From the NCBI RefSeq assembly GCF_001654835.1, contig NZ_LXEP01000020.1, positions 62,001-126,000 of the forward strand: a stretch of 64,000 bases of DNA, in the 5' to 3' direction. The notes beneath the pieces were generated by a model, which worked only from the letters and a program-made list of their open reading frames with translations, had not been told where the DNA came from and made no database searches. The stretch comes from Buttiauxella gaviniae ATCC 51604. GTDB taxonomy: Bacteria > Pseudomonadota > Gammaproteobacteria > Enterobacterales > Enterobacteriaceae. Positions 16,574 through 25,510 of the stretch are shown here, piece after piece; positions within the stretch are counted from its first letter, which is position 1, and each line of letters begins with the position of its first letter. The position numbers and the translations under genes were made by a program.

Positions 16574-17281
16574 CTATCCATGAGTAATGACTTTTGTTTC
16601 AACCACTCCACCGTAGTCGTTAATACTTTGGACAACTAAATTTTGCCCGTGAGAAACATTCTCTTTTACTTTAAATTCCATTTGGCTCTTGGGTGCCACC
16701 ATCTCACTTTCTTCTAAAAGACCGGAACCTAAAGCAGTTTTAATATCGACAATCGTGATAAAGAATGGCGAAGGGTTAAGAACCGTAATTTTATTTCTTG
16801 CAGAGCGTAATTCTAATTTATTTTCCGCATCTGCTCGATTACCTAACCCTTCAGGTCGCCATATAAATTTAAATCGGGAACGGATCGCCATATTTAGCAT
16901 GCCAGCATCTTTTTTATACTCATTTTTATCGATAGCAGGGACATCCAGAATATTTAGCCACCACAGTGACTCTCTGTCATTTATGGAGATCGTTTGCAAT
17001 TCCTGTTTTTTAATTCTTATCGATTGACCATTTTTCGCATCAACGCGAGCAATAGGTGGAGATATTATAAAGGGTGTAGAGATTTTTTCTGGTGGCACAT
17101 CAGGATCGCCTTCATCTAACCAGATTTGAGCCAGAGATGGCGCACTGCCTGTGTTGGTCATTTGGATAGTGATTTCTGGAGCATTAGCCGGGTAGATAAA
17201 ACGCGTTCCATTAACGATGATATTGTCGGCATAGGACAATGGCGTTAATAGCATGGAATATAGCAGAATTAAAAATCTCAT
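16574..17281 (-). CDS. Periplasmic fimbrial chaperone (PapD/FimC family)
   Basis: This protein of about 235 residues has a signal peptide (MRFLILLYSMLLTPLSYA) and two immunoglobulin-like domains. Family landmarks include NGTRFIYPANAPEITIQMTNTG, the conserved LWWLNILDVPA segment and IKFIWRP-type text (RFKFIWRPEGL). The chaperone donates a strand to subunits and delivers them to the usher. The frame allows an upstream ATG at 17293, but GGAGGT lies inside that extension at the correct distance from the ATG at 17281, so the later start is preferred. It follows the major subunit gene after a hairpin. Confidence 0.93.
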   Translation of the reverse strand: MRFLILLYSMLLTPLSYADNIIVNGTRFIYPANAPEITIQMTNTGSAPSLAQIWLDEGDPDVPPEKISTPFIISPPIARVDAKNGQSIRIKKQELQTISINDRESLWWLNILDVPAIDKNEYKKDAGMLNMAIRSRFKFIWRPEGLGNRADAENKLELRSARNKITVLNPSPFFITIVDIKTALGSGLLEESEMVAPKSQMEFKVKENVSHGQNLVVQSINDYGGVVETKVITHG

Positions 17282-17300
17282 AGTGACCTCCATGTGAGTA

Positions 17301-17328
17301 ACACCATAGCCATTTATGGCTATGGTGT
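17301..17328 (-). terminator. Intra-operon hairpin between major subunit and chaperone genes
   Basis: A perfect 13-bp inverted repeat, ACACCATAGCCAT-tt-ATGGCTATGGTGT, sits right after the major subunit stop. In the direction of the operon it has no T-tract, so partial termination or 3'-end stabilisation of the subunit mRNA is likely. Such hairpins commonly raise the major subunit relative to assembly proteins. On the opposite strand it is followed by TTTTTATATT and could terminate antisense transcription. Confidence 0.65.
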
Positions 17329-17335
17329 TTTTATA

Positions 17336-17911
17336 TTATTTATATGTTATACGATAATGCATCTGCGCCACGACAGGTCCGGCGGTACTAGATTTTTCAG
17401 ATGTATTATCAAGTTTTATATAACCTACATGAAATTTATAGAAGAGAGCATCATTCTCAGAATAGCCCATTTGACCAACAGGCTTATGATAAGTTATATG
17501 CTTAAGGTCTAGGGGTTCTTTCTGGTCATTCATTAGTAAGAATGCAATATCTTTAGGGCCAGATGCTGTATTTTTTAGATAACCGTCTTTCGTCGTATTC
17601 TCACTATTACGATCTAAAGCGATATTCGGTCCAATATTATTAAACGTTTTACATCCATGAATCCTGATCGTAAATGGTATCGCATGATTTTTTTGTTCGC
17701 CTGTTTTGACATCAGAATGTTTTACAGCAGGGAGCTTAACAATTTTGTCTTTATCAGAGTTAGAAATTTGACAAGAGCTATCAAATATAAAACCTGTAAA
17801 ATGTACAGAGCTAAACCAATCTCCTGATATTGACCCATTCTGATGTTCTGCCATTGCAACAGGAGCAAAACTAGCACACGTCAATAAAGCAATAATTGAT
17901 ACCTTATTCAT
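17336..17911 (-). CDS. Major fimbrial subunit (type 1 pilin-like)
   Basis: This 191-residue exported protein has a signal peptide of about 21 residues (ending APVAMA). The mature part contains the pilin disulfide pair (SSCQIS and IHGCKTF) and ends with the alternating strand PVVAQMHYRITYK that serves in donor-strand exchange. It is the first gene of the operon subunit-chaperone-usher-adhesin. The upstream 393 bases separate it from a divergent CsgD-like regulator. The sequence is not close to FimA or PapA. The type is a chaperone-usher pilin of undetermined clade. Confidence 0.88.
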   Translation of the reverse strand: MNKVSIIALLTCASFAPVAMAEHQNGSISGDWFSSVHFTGFIFDSSCQISNSDKDKIVKLPAVKHSDVKTGEQKNHAIPFTIRIHGCKTFNNIGPNIALDRNSENTTKDGYLKNTASGPKDIAFLLMNDQKEPLDLKHITYHKPVGQMGYSENDALFYKFHVGYIKLDNTSEKSSTAGPVVAQMHYRITYK

Positions 17912-18304
17912 AATATTTCCTTTTGTTAGGAATACAGTAAATCTGTATCTATCAAGAGGTATTTACCTCAGAATTATTATAAATAAGCAAACATATAAGT
18001 AACTACGGAGATTAACGTATTTGCATAATGCTTAGTGCTTGCCACTAATACATTAATATTAAAATACATTATTTAATAGAATGTATTTTAATTTATGAAA
18101 GATCACTGAACAAATTAAACCATTAAATATCAACGAGCTTACATTAGAGACAAATAACTTCTGCTTAATAATTCGGTAAAACCGATTTATTATTATGCAC
18201 AATAAGCTAAATCTCATTAGGTCTAACATCTTATCGTTAGCCCAATTAATGGATGATAGTAAATTTACTGTCCTGGAGAAAATAACTCTATAGAGGGAAG
18301 ACCC
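17912..18304. other. AT-rich divergent regulatory region of the fimbrial cluster
   Basis: These 393 bases lie between the divergent subunit and CsgD-like genes and code for nothing convincing. They are strongly AT-rich and hold a 12-bp perfect inverted repeat (18059-18091). I see no pair of separated inverted repeats flanking a promoter, and no recombinase gene is nearby, so phase variation by inversion is not supported. AT-richness of this degree is a typical target for H-NS silencing, which is an inference. Confidence 0.6.
18059..18091. repeat. 12-bp perfect inverted repeat in the fimbrial control region
   Basis: TTAAAATACATT (18059-18070) and AATGTATTTTAA (18080-18091) are exact inverse complements separated by nine bases. 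The site lies about 150 bases upstream of the major subunit start and 215 bases upstream of the CsgD-like regulator. It could be a dimer binding site for one of the local regulators or a hairpin. It is not followed by a T-tract. Confidence 0.7.
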
Positions 18305-18940
18305 ATGCTTAACTACACAGCAGAGCAAAAATTGTTCTTAGTTACCCGACCCTCAGTGCAAAATCATCTTCTTCTGGAGCGCTTGAATCAGGAAATTAAG
18401 ATCCCGGTTGTGGTCCTGAATGTAAAGAAACCAATGATGTTTTATGCTTCTGAGAAGTCTATCTTTATTTACGATACAGATGCAGCCAGCAGTAAATCCA
18501 ACAAAGTCTGGCCAAAGTTGCTTGCGGAAAGCCAATCCAGCATGCGGATATGCCTGCTTAACTGCTCGAGGGCATTGTCTGTTTATGAAAAATCGATTTG
18601 GCATCGCTTCGATACCGTATTACCCAATGACACAACACCTGGCAGTCTGGTTAAAGCCATAAAAAATATGATGCAAAATAAGCATGAGGATAATGCCAAC
18701 GCTTGCCTTCAAACCTCACCGGAACAAACATATGCTGATAAAAACTCAGGCAATTTGACCATACGGGAATACGAAATTCTGCACGAGTTATGTAAAGGTG
18801 AGTCTAATGCTCGCATCGCTCAATCCTTCTTTATCAGTGAAAACACAGTACGAACTCATCTTTATAATATTTTTAAGAAAATATCGGTAAATAATCGAAT
18901 ACAGGCTGTAAATTGGGTTAACCATCAACTTATTAATTAA
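18305..18940 (+). CDS. LuxR-type transcriptional regulator, CsgD-like
   Basis: This 211-residue protein has a C-terminal LuxR/FixJ helix-turn-helix (about residues 149-207). The segment LTIREYEILHELCKGESNARIAQSFFISENTVRTHLYNIFKKISVNNR is strikingly like the corresponding part of CsgD, the curli and cellulose activator. The N-terminal half is a divergent receiver-like domain without the Asp/Lys phosphorylation set, as in CsgD. It is divergent from the fimbrial operon and so is probably its regulator. It is too different in the N-terminus to be CsgD itself, and no csg genes are present. Confidence 0.85.
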   Translation: MLNYTAEQKLFLVTRPSVQNHLLLERLNQEIKIPVVVLNVKKPMMFYASEKSIFIYDTDAASSKSNKVWPKLLAESQSSMRICLLNCSRALSVYEKSIWHRFDTVLPNDTTPGSLVKAIKNMMQNKHEDNANACLQTSPEQTYADKNSGNLTIREYEILHELCKGESNARIAQSFFISENTVRTHLYNIFKKISVNNRIQAVNWVNHQLIN

Positions 18941-19045
18941 TTACATCAATTGACCCACAGTGCAATAATAACGGGGTTGATTGACTAAATAAATCCAATA
19001 TGTATATCTAATAAGGGACTTTCGCGCTCAAGGATGTATTGCCAC

Positions 19046-19894
19046 ATGCTTAAAAAGAATATCGTACAGGAAGTATTAAATTACATCGAAAATAATATCG
19101 ATGTGAATATTAACATTGATGATATATCCAGATTTACGGGTTACAGCCGCCGGCACATCCAGACTATTTTTAAACATCATGTAAGAATACCTATCGGTCT
19201 CTACATTCGTAAGCGCAGGGTGACTCGGGCATCTATATTCCTGCGTCTAACCAATATGAATGTAATTGATATATCTGCAAAATTTGGCTACGACTCTCAG
19301 CAGTCCTTTTGCCGGGAATTTAAAAAAGCCGCAGGGTTGACCCCACTTCAGTACCGCAGAAGTTGCTGTTGGGACTTCTCGCCATTATTGGAAGAATTCA
19401 ACTTTAGCCGCATTGACGTAGGCAGTTTTCAGATATGCACCTTGCCAGAAGGATATATCTCTGGCCAGATGTCTCATCAAGAAATCACTATCCCGATCAA
19501 CGAGAACATTTTAGATGTACGCTGGAATAGCATCATCAATCATTTAAATAACCAGAAGCAAAACATTTGGTATATATCAGAATATAACGCACATAAAAAA
19601 CACTCAATGCGGATAAAAATAAGTTCGGTTATTGGCGTACATAATAAAGAGGTAAACAAAAAGCCGGGTGATCACCCCTACCCTTCGGGGATATATGCCA
19701 GATTTTCATTCAGGTGCAATAAAGAAGAATACTCTAAGTATTCAAAACATATTTATCTCAACATTTTCCCTAAACACAGGTTAAAACGTAGACCAGCCCC
19801 TGACATTGAGGTTTTTACTTATAACGGCTACGCCAGGCCTGATAATGCTCTGGATTGTGAATACTACATCCCTGTAGAAACAGTAGCCGAATAA
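19046..19894 (+). CDS. AraC-family regulator, Rob-like with GyrI-like C-terminal domain
   Basis: This protein of about 282 residues has an N-terminal MarA/SoxS/Rob-type DNA-binding domain: two HTHs, with NIDDISRFTGYSRRHIQTIFK and VIDISAKFGYDSQQSFCREFKKAAGLTPLQYRR. A C-terminal domain of about 160 residues (SRIDVGSFQICTLPEGY...) resembles the GyrI-like ligand domain of Rob. A start at 19034 is possible, but AGGA at 19032-19035 fits the ATG at 19046. It follows the CsgD-like gene in the same direction and ends 3 bases from the convergent MFS gene, so it may control the fimbriae, the exporter or both. Confidence 0.82.
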   Translation: MLKKNIVQEVLNYIENNIDVNINIDDISRFTGYSRRHIQTIFKHHVRIPIGLYIRKRRVTRASIFLRLTNMNVIDISAKFGYDSQQSFCREFKKAAGLTPLQYRRSCCWDFSPLLEEFNFSRIDVGSFQICTLPEGYISGQMSHQEITIPINENILDVRWNSIINHLNNQKQNIWYISEYNAHKKHSMRIKISSVIGVHNKEVNKKPGDHPYPSGIYARFSFRCNKEEYSKYSKHIYLNIFPKHRLKRRPAPDIEVFTYNGYARPDNALDCEYYIPVETVAE

Positions 19895-19897
19895 CAA

Positions 19898-21142
19898 CTA
19901 GCTGTGTTGTCTAACTTGCGCAGTATTATCGAGCTTTCTGATCGCTGGCGTGAAACTGGCTGCGAAGGTCGCAACCAGAACCGCAGCTGCACAAGACAGT
20001 AAAACATTAGTGTTGCCGTAGTGCATCGCAAGAGGGCCTGCGGCAATTTCGCCAATCGGAATCGCCACAAATGAACCCAATGCATCATAGGCATAAACAC
20101 GTGCAAGTTTTTCAGGCGGGATATGAGTTTGTAGCGATTGCGCCCAGGCCACACCGAACAACCCAAAACCAACACCAGCTATAAAAAATGCCGCCATCAA
20201 AACTGAGGTCGACGGAATCAAAGCCAGGATCACAATTGGCCCTGCGCAAAATGCCGTCAAAATTGTGCCAATTAACAAATCCCGACGTGGCCGCCAACGA
20301 AGCGCAATAACAGAGCCGACAATCAAGCCCATACTTTGGGCGGCGATCGCCATGCCCCAACCTGTTCGGCCAAATGTTGCATCTGCGACTACCGGGCCCA
20401 GCACCATCATCACCCCGCTAAAAGCCGCATTCACGATGGTAAATTGCACCACAATTGCCCAGACCCATGAGCGAGAAATAAACTCCACCCAACCGTCCTT
20501 TAAATCCTGCAAGATATTGGATTGCGCGCTTTGAGGTTGTGCCGAATTAGTTCGAATCATTAAATACAGTGGTGCTGATGCTGCAAATCCTAAAGCATCA
20601 ATGGCCAATCCCCAGCCCGGCCCCATTACGCTTATGAGAACACCGCCCAGTGATGCACCAATGACCGTTCCGCCATAAATACCTAACTGGATAAAAGCAT
20701 TCGCTTCCCGTAAGGAATGCACCGGAACAGTTTGTGGGACCATAGCTTGCGAAGCGGGTAACGAGGCCCCCGCGGCTGCACCGTTTATAGCGCCAAGTAT
20801 CACCAACAGCATGATGGTTGCCGAGCCATCCAGAACGAGGCCAGCAACAACCCCCTGTGAGATTGCAGCGATAACCGATGAGTACAGCAGAACACGACTG
20901 CGGGAATAGCGATCGGCAAGTACACCGCCAATCAATAAGAAAGCGACGTTAAAAATCGAGCGAGCAGCAATAACAATACCCAAATCAGCGGCCGATCCCC
21001 CCATGTCGAGCACGGCAAACGCCAGAGCAATGGGTGCGATGCCGTTGCCCAGTACCGTCAGCAGACGAGCAAAAAACAAATTGCGGAACGGCGCGTAGTA
21101 AAATGCCCGCTTAGAAGATATCGCTGCCGTATCTGTACTCAC
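19898..21142 (-). CDS. MFS transporter, DHA3/EntS-like exporter
   Basis: This 414-residue protein has 12 hydrophobic segments and the MFS loop motif GGVLADRYSRSRVLLYS. It resembles the MFS_3 group that includes EntS (enterobactin export) and macrolide/drug exporters of the DHA3 family. The sequence does not tell which substrate is moved. It is convergent with the Rob-like regulator, with only 3 bases between stops, and lies in the same direction as yhiN, 46 bases downstream of it. A defence or secondary metabolite export role is possible, since Rob/MarA-like regulators often control efflux. This is inference only. Confidence 0.83.
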   Translation of the reverse strand: MSTDTAAISSKRAFYYAPFRNLFFARLLTVLGNGIAPIALAFAVLDMGGSAADLGIVIAARSIFNVAFLLIGGVLADRYSRSRVLLYSSVIAAISQGVVAGLVLDGSATIMLLVILGAINGAAAGASLPASQAMVPQTVPVHSLREANAFIQLGIYGGTVIGASLGGVLISVMGPGWGLAIDALGFAASAPLYLMIRTNSAQPQSAQSNILQDLKDGWVEFISRSWVWAIVVQFTIVNAAFSGVMMVLGPVVADATFGRTGWGMAIAAQSMGLIVGSVIALRWRPRRDLLIGTILTAFCAGPIVILALIPSTSVLMAAFFIAGVGFGLFGVAWAQSLQTHIPPEKLARVYAYDALGSFVAIPIGEIAAGPLAMHYGNTNVLLSCAAAVLVATFAASFTPAIRKLDNTAQVRQHS

Positions 21143-21188
21143 TGATATTCCTCGAAACTGTTTCGCTTCGCTGTGGTGTTATGAAAAG

Positions 21189-22382
21189 TTATGGACTCAC
21201 TAAATCCTGCGCGCACGCCCAGGCTGAACTCCATGCCCACTGAAAATTATACCCGCCTAACCAACCACTTACGTCCATCACTTCACCGATGAAATAAAGG
21301 CCCGGTACATTGCGTGCTTCCATGGTGCGTGAACTGAGTTCTTTAGTATCCACCCCACCCAGCGTCACTTCTGCAGTGCGGTAACCTTCGGTGCCATTAG
21401 GCTGTACTTGCCAGGCTTGCAGGGTTTCAATCAGCTCACTTTGTTGACGCACGTTAAGCTGCTTAAGCGTGACATCGGGAATTTGCCCAAGTTGTTGCAG
21501 GCACTCTACCAGGCGTTTTGGTAACACCATCGCCAGAGTGTTTTTCAGGCTTTGATTTGGGTGGCTGGTGCGCTGTTCGTTCAGCAATACGTCCAGATCG
21601 GTATCAGGAAGTAAGTTAACGCTCACAAACTCACCAGGCTGCCAATAACTAGAAAGCTGCAATACCGCAGGCCCGGACAAACCGCGATGGGTAAACAGCA
21701 AACTTTCACGGAAACTGACACCATTTTCCGCAGTAATCACTGAAGGAACGGATACGCCAGAAAGCACCTGGAGCTGTTCGAGTAGAGGTTTATGCAAAGT
21801 AAACGGCACCAGGCCTGCGCGAGTCGGGAGAACTTTCAGCCCAAACTGCTCGGCAACTTTATAACCAAAAGGCGTTGCCCCAAGGCCCGGCATGGACAGT
21901 CCACCCGTTGCGATGACCAATTTTGCCGCTTGCACGCTGTCGCCATTTAATTGGATGGTATAGCCGTTTTCGTCACGTTCTATGCCCAGCACTTCGCTGC
22001 GCAGGCGGATAGTGACTTGCCCTTTTTCACATTCCGCAACCAGCATGTCGACAATTTGTTGTGCTGAGTCGTCGCAGAAAAGTTGACCCAGGGTTTTCTC
22101 ATGCCACGCAATACCATGCTTACCGACCATATCGATAAAATCCCACTGCGTATAACGCGCCAGAGCAGATTTGCAAAAATGAGGGTTTTGGCTGAGATAT
22201 GCGGCAGGTTCGATATAAAGATTAGTAAAGTTGCAGCGCCCACCACCTGACATCAGGATTTTACGGCCCGGTTTTTTACCGTTATCGATGAGTAGCACTT
22301 TACTTCCCGCCTGCCCAGCCATCGCTGCACAGAACATTCCTGCGGCTCCCGCACCAATAATTACGGCATCAAACTTTTCCAC
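21189..22382 (-). CDS. yhiN: YhiN, HI0933-family FAD-dependent flavoprotein
   Basis: This 397-residue flavoprotein has an N-terminal FAD-binding Rossmann motif (DAVIIGAGAAGMFCAAMAG, about residues 5-23), KPGRKILMSGGGRCNFTN typical of the HI0933/YhiN family, and a C-terminal FAD contact GWLGGYNFQWAWSSA. Length and sequence match E. coli YhiN (about 400 residues). The physiological reaction is not known, and the fold suggests a dehydrogenase or reductase. It is divergent from pitA, the standard enterobacterial order, and marks the return to core gene order after the accessory block. Confidence 0.93.
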   Translation of the reverse strand: MEKFDAVIIGAGAAGMFCAAMAGQAGSKVLLIDNGKKPGRKILMSGGGRCNFTNLYIEPAAYLSQNPHFCKSALARYTQWDFIDMVGKHGIAWHEKTLGQLFCDDSAQQIVDMLVAECEKGQVTIRLRSEVLGIERDENGYTIQLNGDSVQAAKLVIATGGLSMPGLGATPFGYKVAEQFGLKVLPTRAGLVPFTLHKPLLEQLQVLSGVSVPSVITAENGVSFRESLLFTHRGLSGPAVLQLSSYWQPGEFVSVNLLPDTDLDVLLNEQRTSHPNQSLKNTLAMVLPKRLVECLQQLGQIPDVTLKQLNVRQQSELIETLQAWQVQPNGTEGYRTAEVTLGGVDTKELSSRTMEARNVPGLYFIGEVMDVSGWLGGYNFQWAWSSAWACAQDLVSP

Positions 22383-22611
22383 GACCTACTCCCGACTATG
22401 CTTAATGCAAGGAATTGTAAAGATAGCAGCCTGGTCGCACCAGCTAAATGCGTCTTAACAATTGCAGGTGATTGAAAATAAATATGTAAATCTTTTCATT
22501 GTTTGACCCAGGAAGGACAAACATCAAGAAAAGTCCATATTTCTGTTGGCGCATTACAGAGTTGTCTTACATAATGCGCCGCGTTCATGTCCTCAAAATG
22601 GCGTAACGTCT

Positions 22612-24114
22612 ATGGAATTTCTGTTTAACGGCCTGGATCTTCATACCGGGCTTTTGCTATTACTTGCTCTGGCGTTTGTTCTCTTCTACGAAGCGATCAA
22701 TGGCTTTCATGACACTGCTAACGCAGTGGCAACTGTTATCTATACACGTGCAATGCGATCGCACCTCGCGGTGGCAATGGCGGCATTATTTAACTTCCTC
22801 GGCGTTCTGCTCGGTGGATTGAGTGTTGCGTATGCGATTGTGCATATGTTGCCAACCGATTTGCTGTTGAACGTAGGGTCCGCTCATGGCTTAGCCATGG
22901 TGTTCTCTATGTTACTGGCCGCTATCATCTGGAACCTCGGCACCTGGTATTTTGGTCTGCCGGCATCCAGCTCCCATACGCTTATCGGTGCCATCATTGG
23001 TATTGGTTTGACGAACGCACTGATGACCGGAACCTCGGTAGTTGATGCGCTGAATATCCCGAAAGTCATTGGGATCTTCATGTCGTTAATCCTTTCCCCA
23101 ATCGTGGGTCTGGTGATTGCGGGCGGGTTAATCTTTTTGCTACGTCGCTACTGGAGCGGCACCAAAAAGCGCCGTCGTATCCACCTGACACCTGCCGAAC
23201 GTGAAAAACAAGACGGCAAGAAAAAGCCTCCATTCTGGACTCGTATCGCTCTGATTATCTCCGCTATTGGCGTGAGCTTCTCTCATGGCGCAAACGACGG
23301 TCAGAAAGGTATCGGCTTGATCATGCTGGTGCTGATTGGTGTAGCGCCTGCTGGCTTTGTGGTGAACATGAATGCTTCTGGATACGATATTGCTCGTACC
23401 CGTGATGCCATCACCCACCTTGAGCAGTACTACGCGCAGCATGGCGATGTGATTAAGCATGTTGTTGATCTCAATCCAGCTATCCCGACCCCTGAAGAAG
23501 TGAAGGGCCAGGATAAACCTGCTGAGTTCCATTGCGATGCCAGCCGCGCCATGATTGCGGTACAGCGTGCAAAAGAGCTGCTGGGTAATATCGACAGCTA
23601 CGACAAGCTGAGCATTGAGCAGCGTAGCCATATGCGCCGTCTGCTGCTTTGCATTTCAGATACTTCAGAGAAAGTTGCTGCTCTGCCGGAAACCAAACCG
23701 GACGATAAGCGCTTCCTGAAAGAGCTGAAAACTGACTTGCTGTATACCATCGAGTACGCACCAATCTGGATTATCATGGCGGTTGCTCTGGCACTCGGCC
23801 TCGGTACTATGATTGGCTGGCGTCGTGTGGCGACAACTATCGGTGAGAAGATTGGTAAGAAAGGCATGACGTATGCGCAGGGTATGTCCGCGCAGATGAC
23901 AGCCGCCGTCTCCATTGGTATTGCGAGCTACACCGGTATGCCGGTTTCTACCACTCACGTGCTTTCTTCTTCCGTAGCGGGGACGATGGTTGTTGATGGT
24001 GGCGGTTTGCAGCGTAAAACGGTAACCAACATCCTGATGGCCTGGGTGTTTACTTTGCCGGTGTCGATTCTGCTTTCTGGTTCTCTTTACTGGATTTCAC
24101 TGCACTTTATTTAA
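22612..24114 (+). CDS. pitA: Low-affinity inorganic phosphate transporter PitA
   Basis: This 500-residue inner-membrane symporter imports metal-phosphate complexes with protons. The PiT family signatures are present at both ends: [19 protein letters not shown] and [16 protein letters not shown]. The variable central cytoplasmic loop (about 230-380) separates the two halves, and it differs most from E. coli. The open frame starts at 22546, but [13 protein letters not shown] at 22612 matches the start and length of E. coli PitA (499). A strong terminator follows. It is divergent from yhiN. Confidence 0.95.
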   Translation: MEFLFNGLDLHTGLLLLLALAFVLFYEAINGFHDTANAVATVIYTRAMRSHLAVAMAALFNFLGVLLGGLSVAYAIVHMLPTDLLLNVGSAHGLAMVFSMLLAAIIWNLGTWYFGLPASSSHTLIGAIIGIGLTNALMTGTSVVDALNIPKVIGIFMSLILSPIVGLVIAGGLIFLLRRYWSGTKKRRRIHLTPAEREKQDGKKKPPFWTRIALIISAIGVSFSHGANDGQKGIGLIMLVLIGVAPAGFVVNMNASGYDIARTRDAITHLEQYYAQHGDVIKHVVDLNPAIPTPEEVKGQDKPAEFHCDASRAMIAVQRAKELLGNIDSYDKLSIEQRSHMRRLLLCISDTSEKVAALPETKPDDKRFLKELKTDLLYTIEYAPIWIIMAVALALGLGTMIGWRRVATTIGEKIGKKGMTYAQGMSAQMTAAVSIGIASYTGMPVSTTHVLSSSVAGTMVVDGGGLQRKTVTNILMAWVFTLPVSILLSGSLYWISLHFI

Positions 24115-24144
24115 GAGTGGTGTAGTCACCAAAAAGCAAAAAGC

Positions 24145-24178
24145 AAAAAGCGGGTCAGTTTACTGGCCCGCTTTTTTT
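24145..24178 (+). terminator. Intrinsic terminator of pitA
   Basis: The stem GCGGGTCAG-ttta-CTGGCCCGC is flanked by A-rich and T-rich arms and followed by seven T. It is a near-perfect intrinsic terminator about 30 bases after the pitA stop. The A-rich left arm is a short CAAAAAG triplication. The symmetric A/T arms may let it stop uspB transcription from the other side too. Confidence 0.93.
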
Positions 24179-24195
24179 ATACGCTGCTTAAATCA

Positions 24196-24531
24196 CTAGT
24201 GCCAAAGCATTAAACCAATCAAACTTATTACGACTAATCCACACAAAGCACTGGTCAAAATAAACTGGCGGCGCAGACGTTCACAGCGGCGGATAAACTC
24301 ATCGTCGTGATGGTCAAGATAGCGTTGAGCATAGATATAGCCCACTAAGCGGATCTGTTTACTGGGCTGGCCATGAGAGGTAAAAAAACCGCCTCCATCG
24401 ACGTATTGATACAACAGCGGATCACACCCGCGTAATACCACCAGCAGCGCACGCAAAGATGAGTAATAGCGCGCCATATTCACAACACAAACTACACAAA
24501 GCGCCCAAAAAAGCGCAACGGTGCTGATCAT
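24196..24531 (-). CDS. uspB: Universal stress protein B
   Basis: This 111-residue inner-membrane protein has one hydrophobic segment at each end ([18 protein letters not shown] and [19 protein letters not shown]) and a charged middle with [17 protein letters not shown], nearly identical to E. coli UspB. E. coli uspB is RpoS-dependent and gives ethanol resistance in stationary phase. The frame extends to 24585, but the ATG at 24531 gives the family length of 111 and has GGGG/GGAA purines before it. It is divergent from uspA across a gap of about 490 bases that contains a repeat. Confidence 0.95.
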   Translation of the reverse strand: MISTVALFWALCVVCVVNMARYYSSLRALLVVLRGCDPLLYQYVDGGGFFTSHGQPSKQIRLVGYIYAQRYLDHHDDEFIRRCERLRRQFILTSALCGLVVISLIGLMLWH

Positions 24532-24642
24532 CATAATTCCCCTCCCGGTGAAGCCCCAGAACATCACTCCAGGGCAACCGCTCACCCCGAAAACCAGAAA
24601 GACCGTTTAGCGAGCCCAAAAAACCGATCCGGATCGCATTAC

Positions 24643-24769
24643 TATACCCAATGGATTTCGAGTTGCAGGCAGGCGGCAAGATAATGAGTCCCGATGAGCT
24701 TACACTAGTAAGTGATTCGGGCGATTGAACGCAGCCAACGCACATGCAACTTGAAAGACGACGGGTATA
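24643..24769. repeat. MITE-like enterobacterial repeat, copy 2, between uspB and uspA
   Basis: This 127-bp element has imperfect terminal inverted repeats beginning TATACCC and ending GGGTATA. Its core is shared with the copy at 974-1096: CGAGTTGCAGG, GGCGGCAAG, GAGCTTAC...GTAAGTGA and CGCAGCCAAC. The inner segment differs (ataatgagtcccgat against ggagctaatccccag), so the copies diverged separately. It lies about 110 bases upstream of the uspB start and 250 upstream of uspA. Confidence 0.88.
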
Positions 24770-24885
24770 TTCCGGAACGGCTTATTTAATAGTGTAGGAG
24801 ATCCGCTAATTTTTTTGCCACATCATTAATCTTTATCAAAACGATAACGGCTATTTGGGTCTTCAATGTATACAACGGTGGCACA

Positions 24886-24914
24886 TTGACGATTTCTATC
24901 ATTCGCTATAGGGT
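24886..24914 (+). promoter_or_regulatory. Sigma-70 promoter candidate for uspA
   Basis: TTGACG (24886-24891) is followed after 17 bp by TAGGGT (24909-24914), overlapping TATAGG at a 15-bp spacing. The -35 is good and the -10 weak, in line with a regulated stress promoter. It would leave a leader of about 100 bases before the uspA ATG. Confidence 0.5.
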
Positions 24915-25021
24915 AGAAATATCATCTACAATTTAGGTCTTTACACGCGGGTAGCACCACAGCAGCACATTGTGCTATCCGACCAGGCTGGTCATCGACA
25001 ACTTATGGAAGGAGTAAAATT

Positions 25022-25459
25022 ATGGCTTACAAACACATTTTAATCGCGGTAGACCTCTCCCCGGAGAGCAAAGTACTGGTGGAAAAAGCAGTTTCTATGG
25101 CTCGCCCATACAACGCGAAGGTTTCCCTGATTCATGTTGATGTAAATTACTCCGATCTCTACACCGGATTGATTGATGTAAATCTGGGTGATATGCAGAA
25201 GCGTATTTCTGAAGAAACCCACCACGCGTTAAGCGAACTGTCTACTGGTGCAGGTTATCCGATTACTGAAACTCTGAGCGGTAGCGGCGATCTGGGCCAG
25301 GTTCTGGTAGATGCCATTAAGAAATACGACATGGATTTGGTTGTTTGCGGTCATCACCAGGATTTCTGGAGCAAACTGATGTCTTCCGCACGCCAGCTTA
25401 TCAACACCGTTCACGTTGATATGTTGATTGTTCCGCTGCGTGACGAAGACGAAGATTAA
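25022..25459 (+). CDS. uspA: Universal stress protein A
   Basis: This is a 145-residue cytoplasmic UspA-fold protein starting [24 protein letters not shown], nearly identical to E. coli UspA. It is induced by growth arrest and many stresses and acts as a dimer. The UspA subgroup, unlike MJ0577-type members, does not carry the ATP-binding GxxG-9-G(S/T) motif. Here the corresponding region reads [18 protein letters not shown], consistent with that. GGAAGGAG just upstream is a strong ribosome binding site. A terminator follows within 75 bases. Confidence 0.97.
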   Translation: MAYKHILIAVDLSPESKVLVEKAVSMARPYNAKVSLIHVDVNYSDLYTGLIDVNLGDMQKRISEETHHALSELSTGAGYPITETLSGSGDLGQVLVDAIKKYDMDLVVCGHHQDFWSKLMSSARQLINTVHVDMLIVPLRDEDED

Positions 25460-25510
25460 GTTATACCATTGTCTTTCACGCTGCAGGTGCGTTAGGTATA
25501 AATACTTTGA

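Noticed and set aside
17912-18304. Invertible (fimS-like) phase-variation switch
   Set aside because: There is no pair of widely spaced inverted repeats around a promoter and no recombinase gene nearby. The only inverted repeat has a nine-base loop.
18059-18328. Minus-strand 89-residue frame in the fimbrial control region
   Set aside because: It lies in very AT-rich DNA, covers the start of the CsgD-like gene, contains the inverted repeat, and resembles no protein family.
24133-24156. CAAAAAG triplication as a CRISPR-like or tandem repeat array
   Set aside because: It is only three short units forming the A-rich arm of the pitA terminator, with no spacers and no cas genes.
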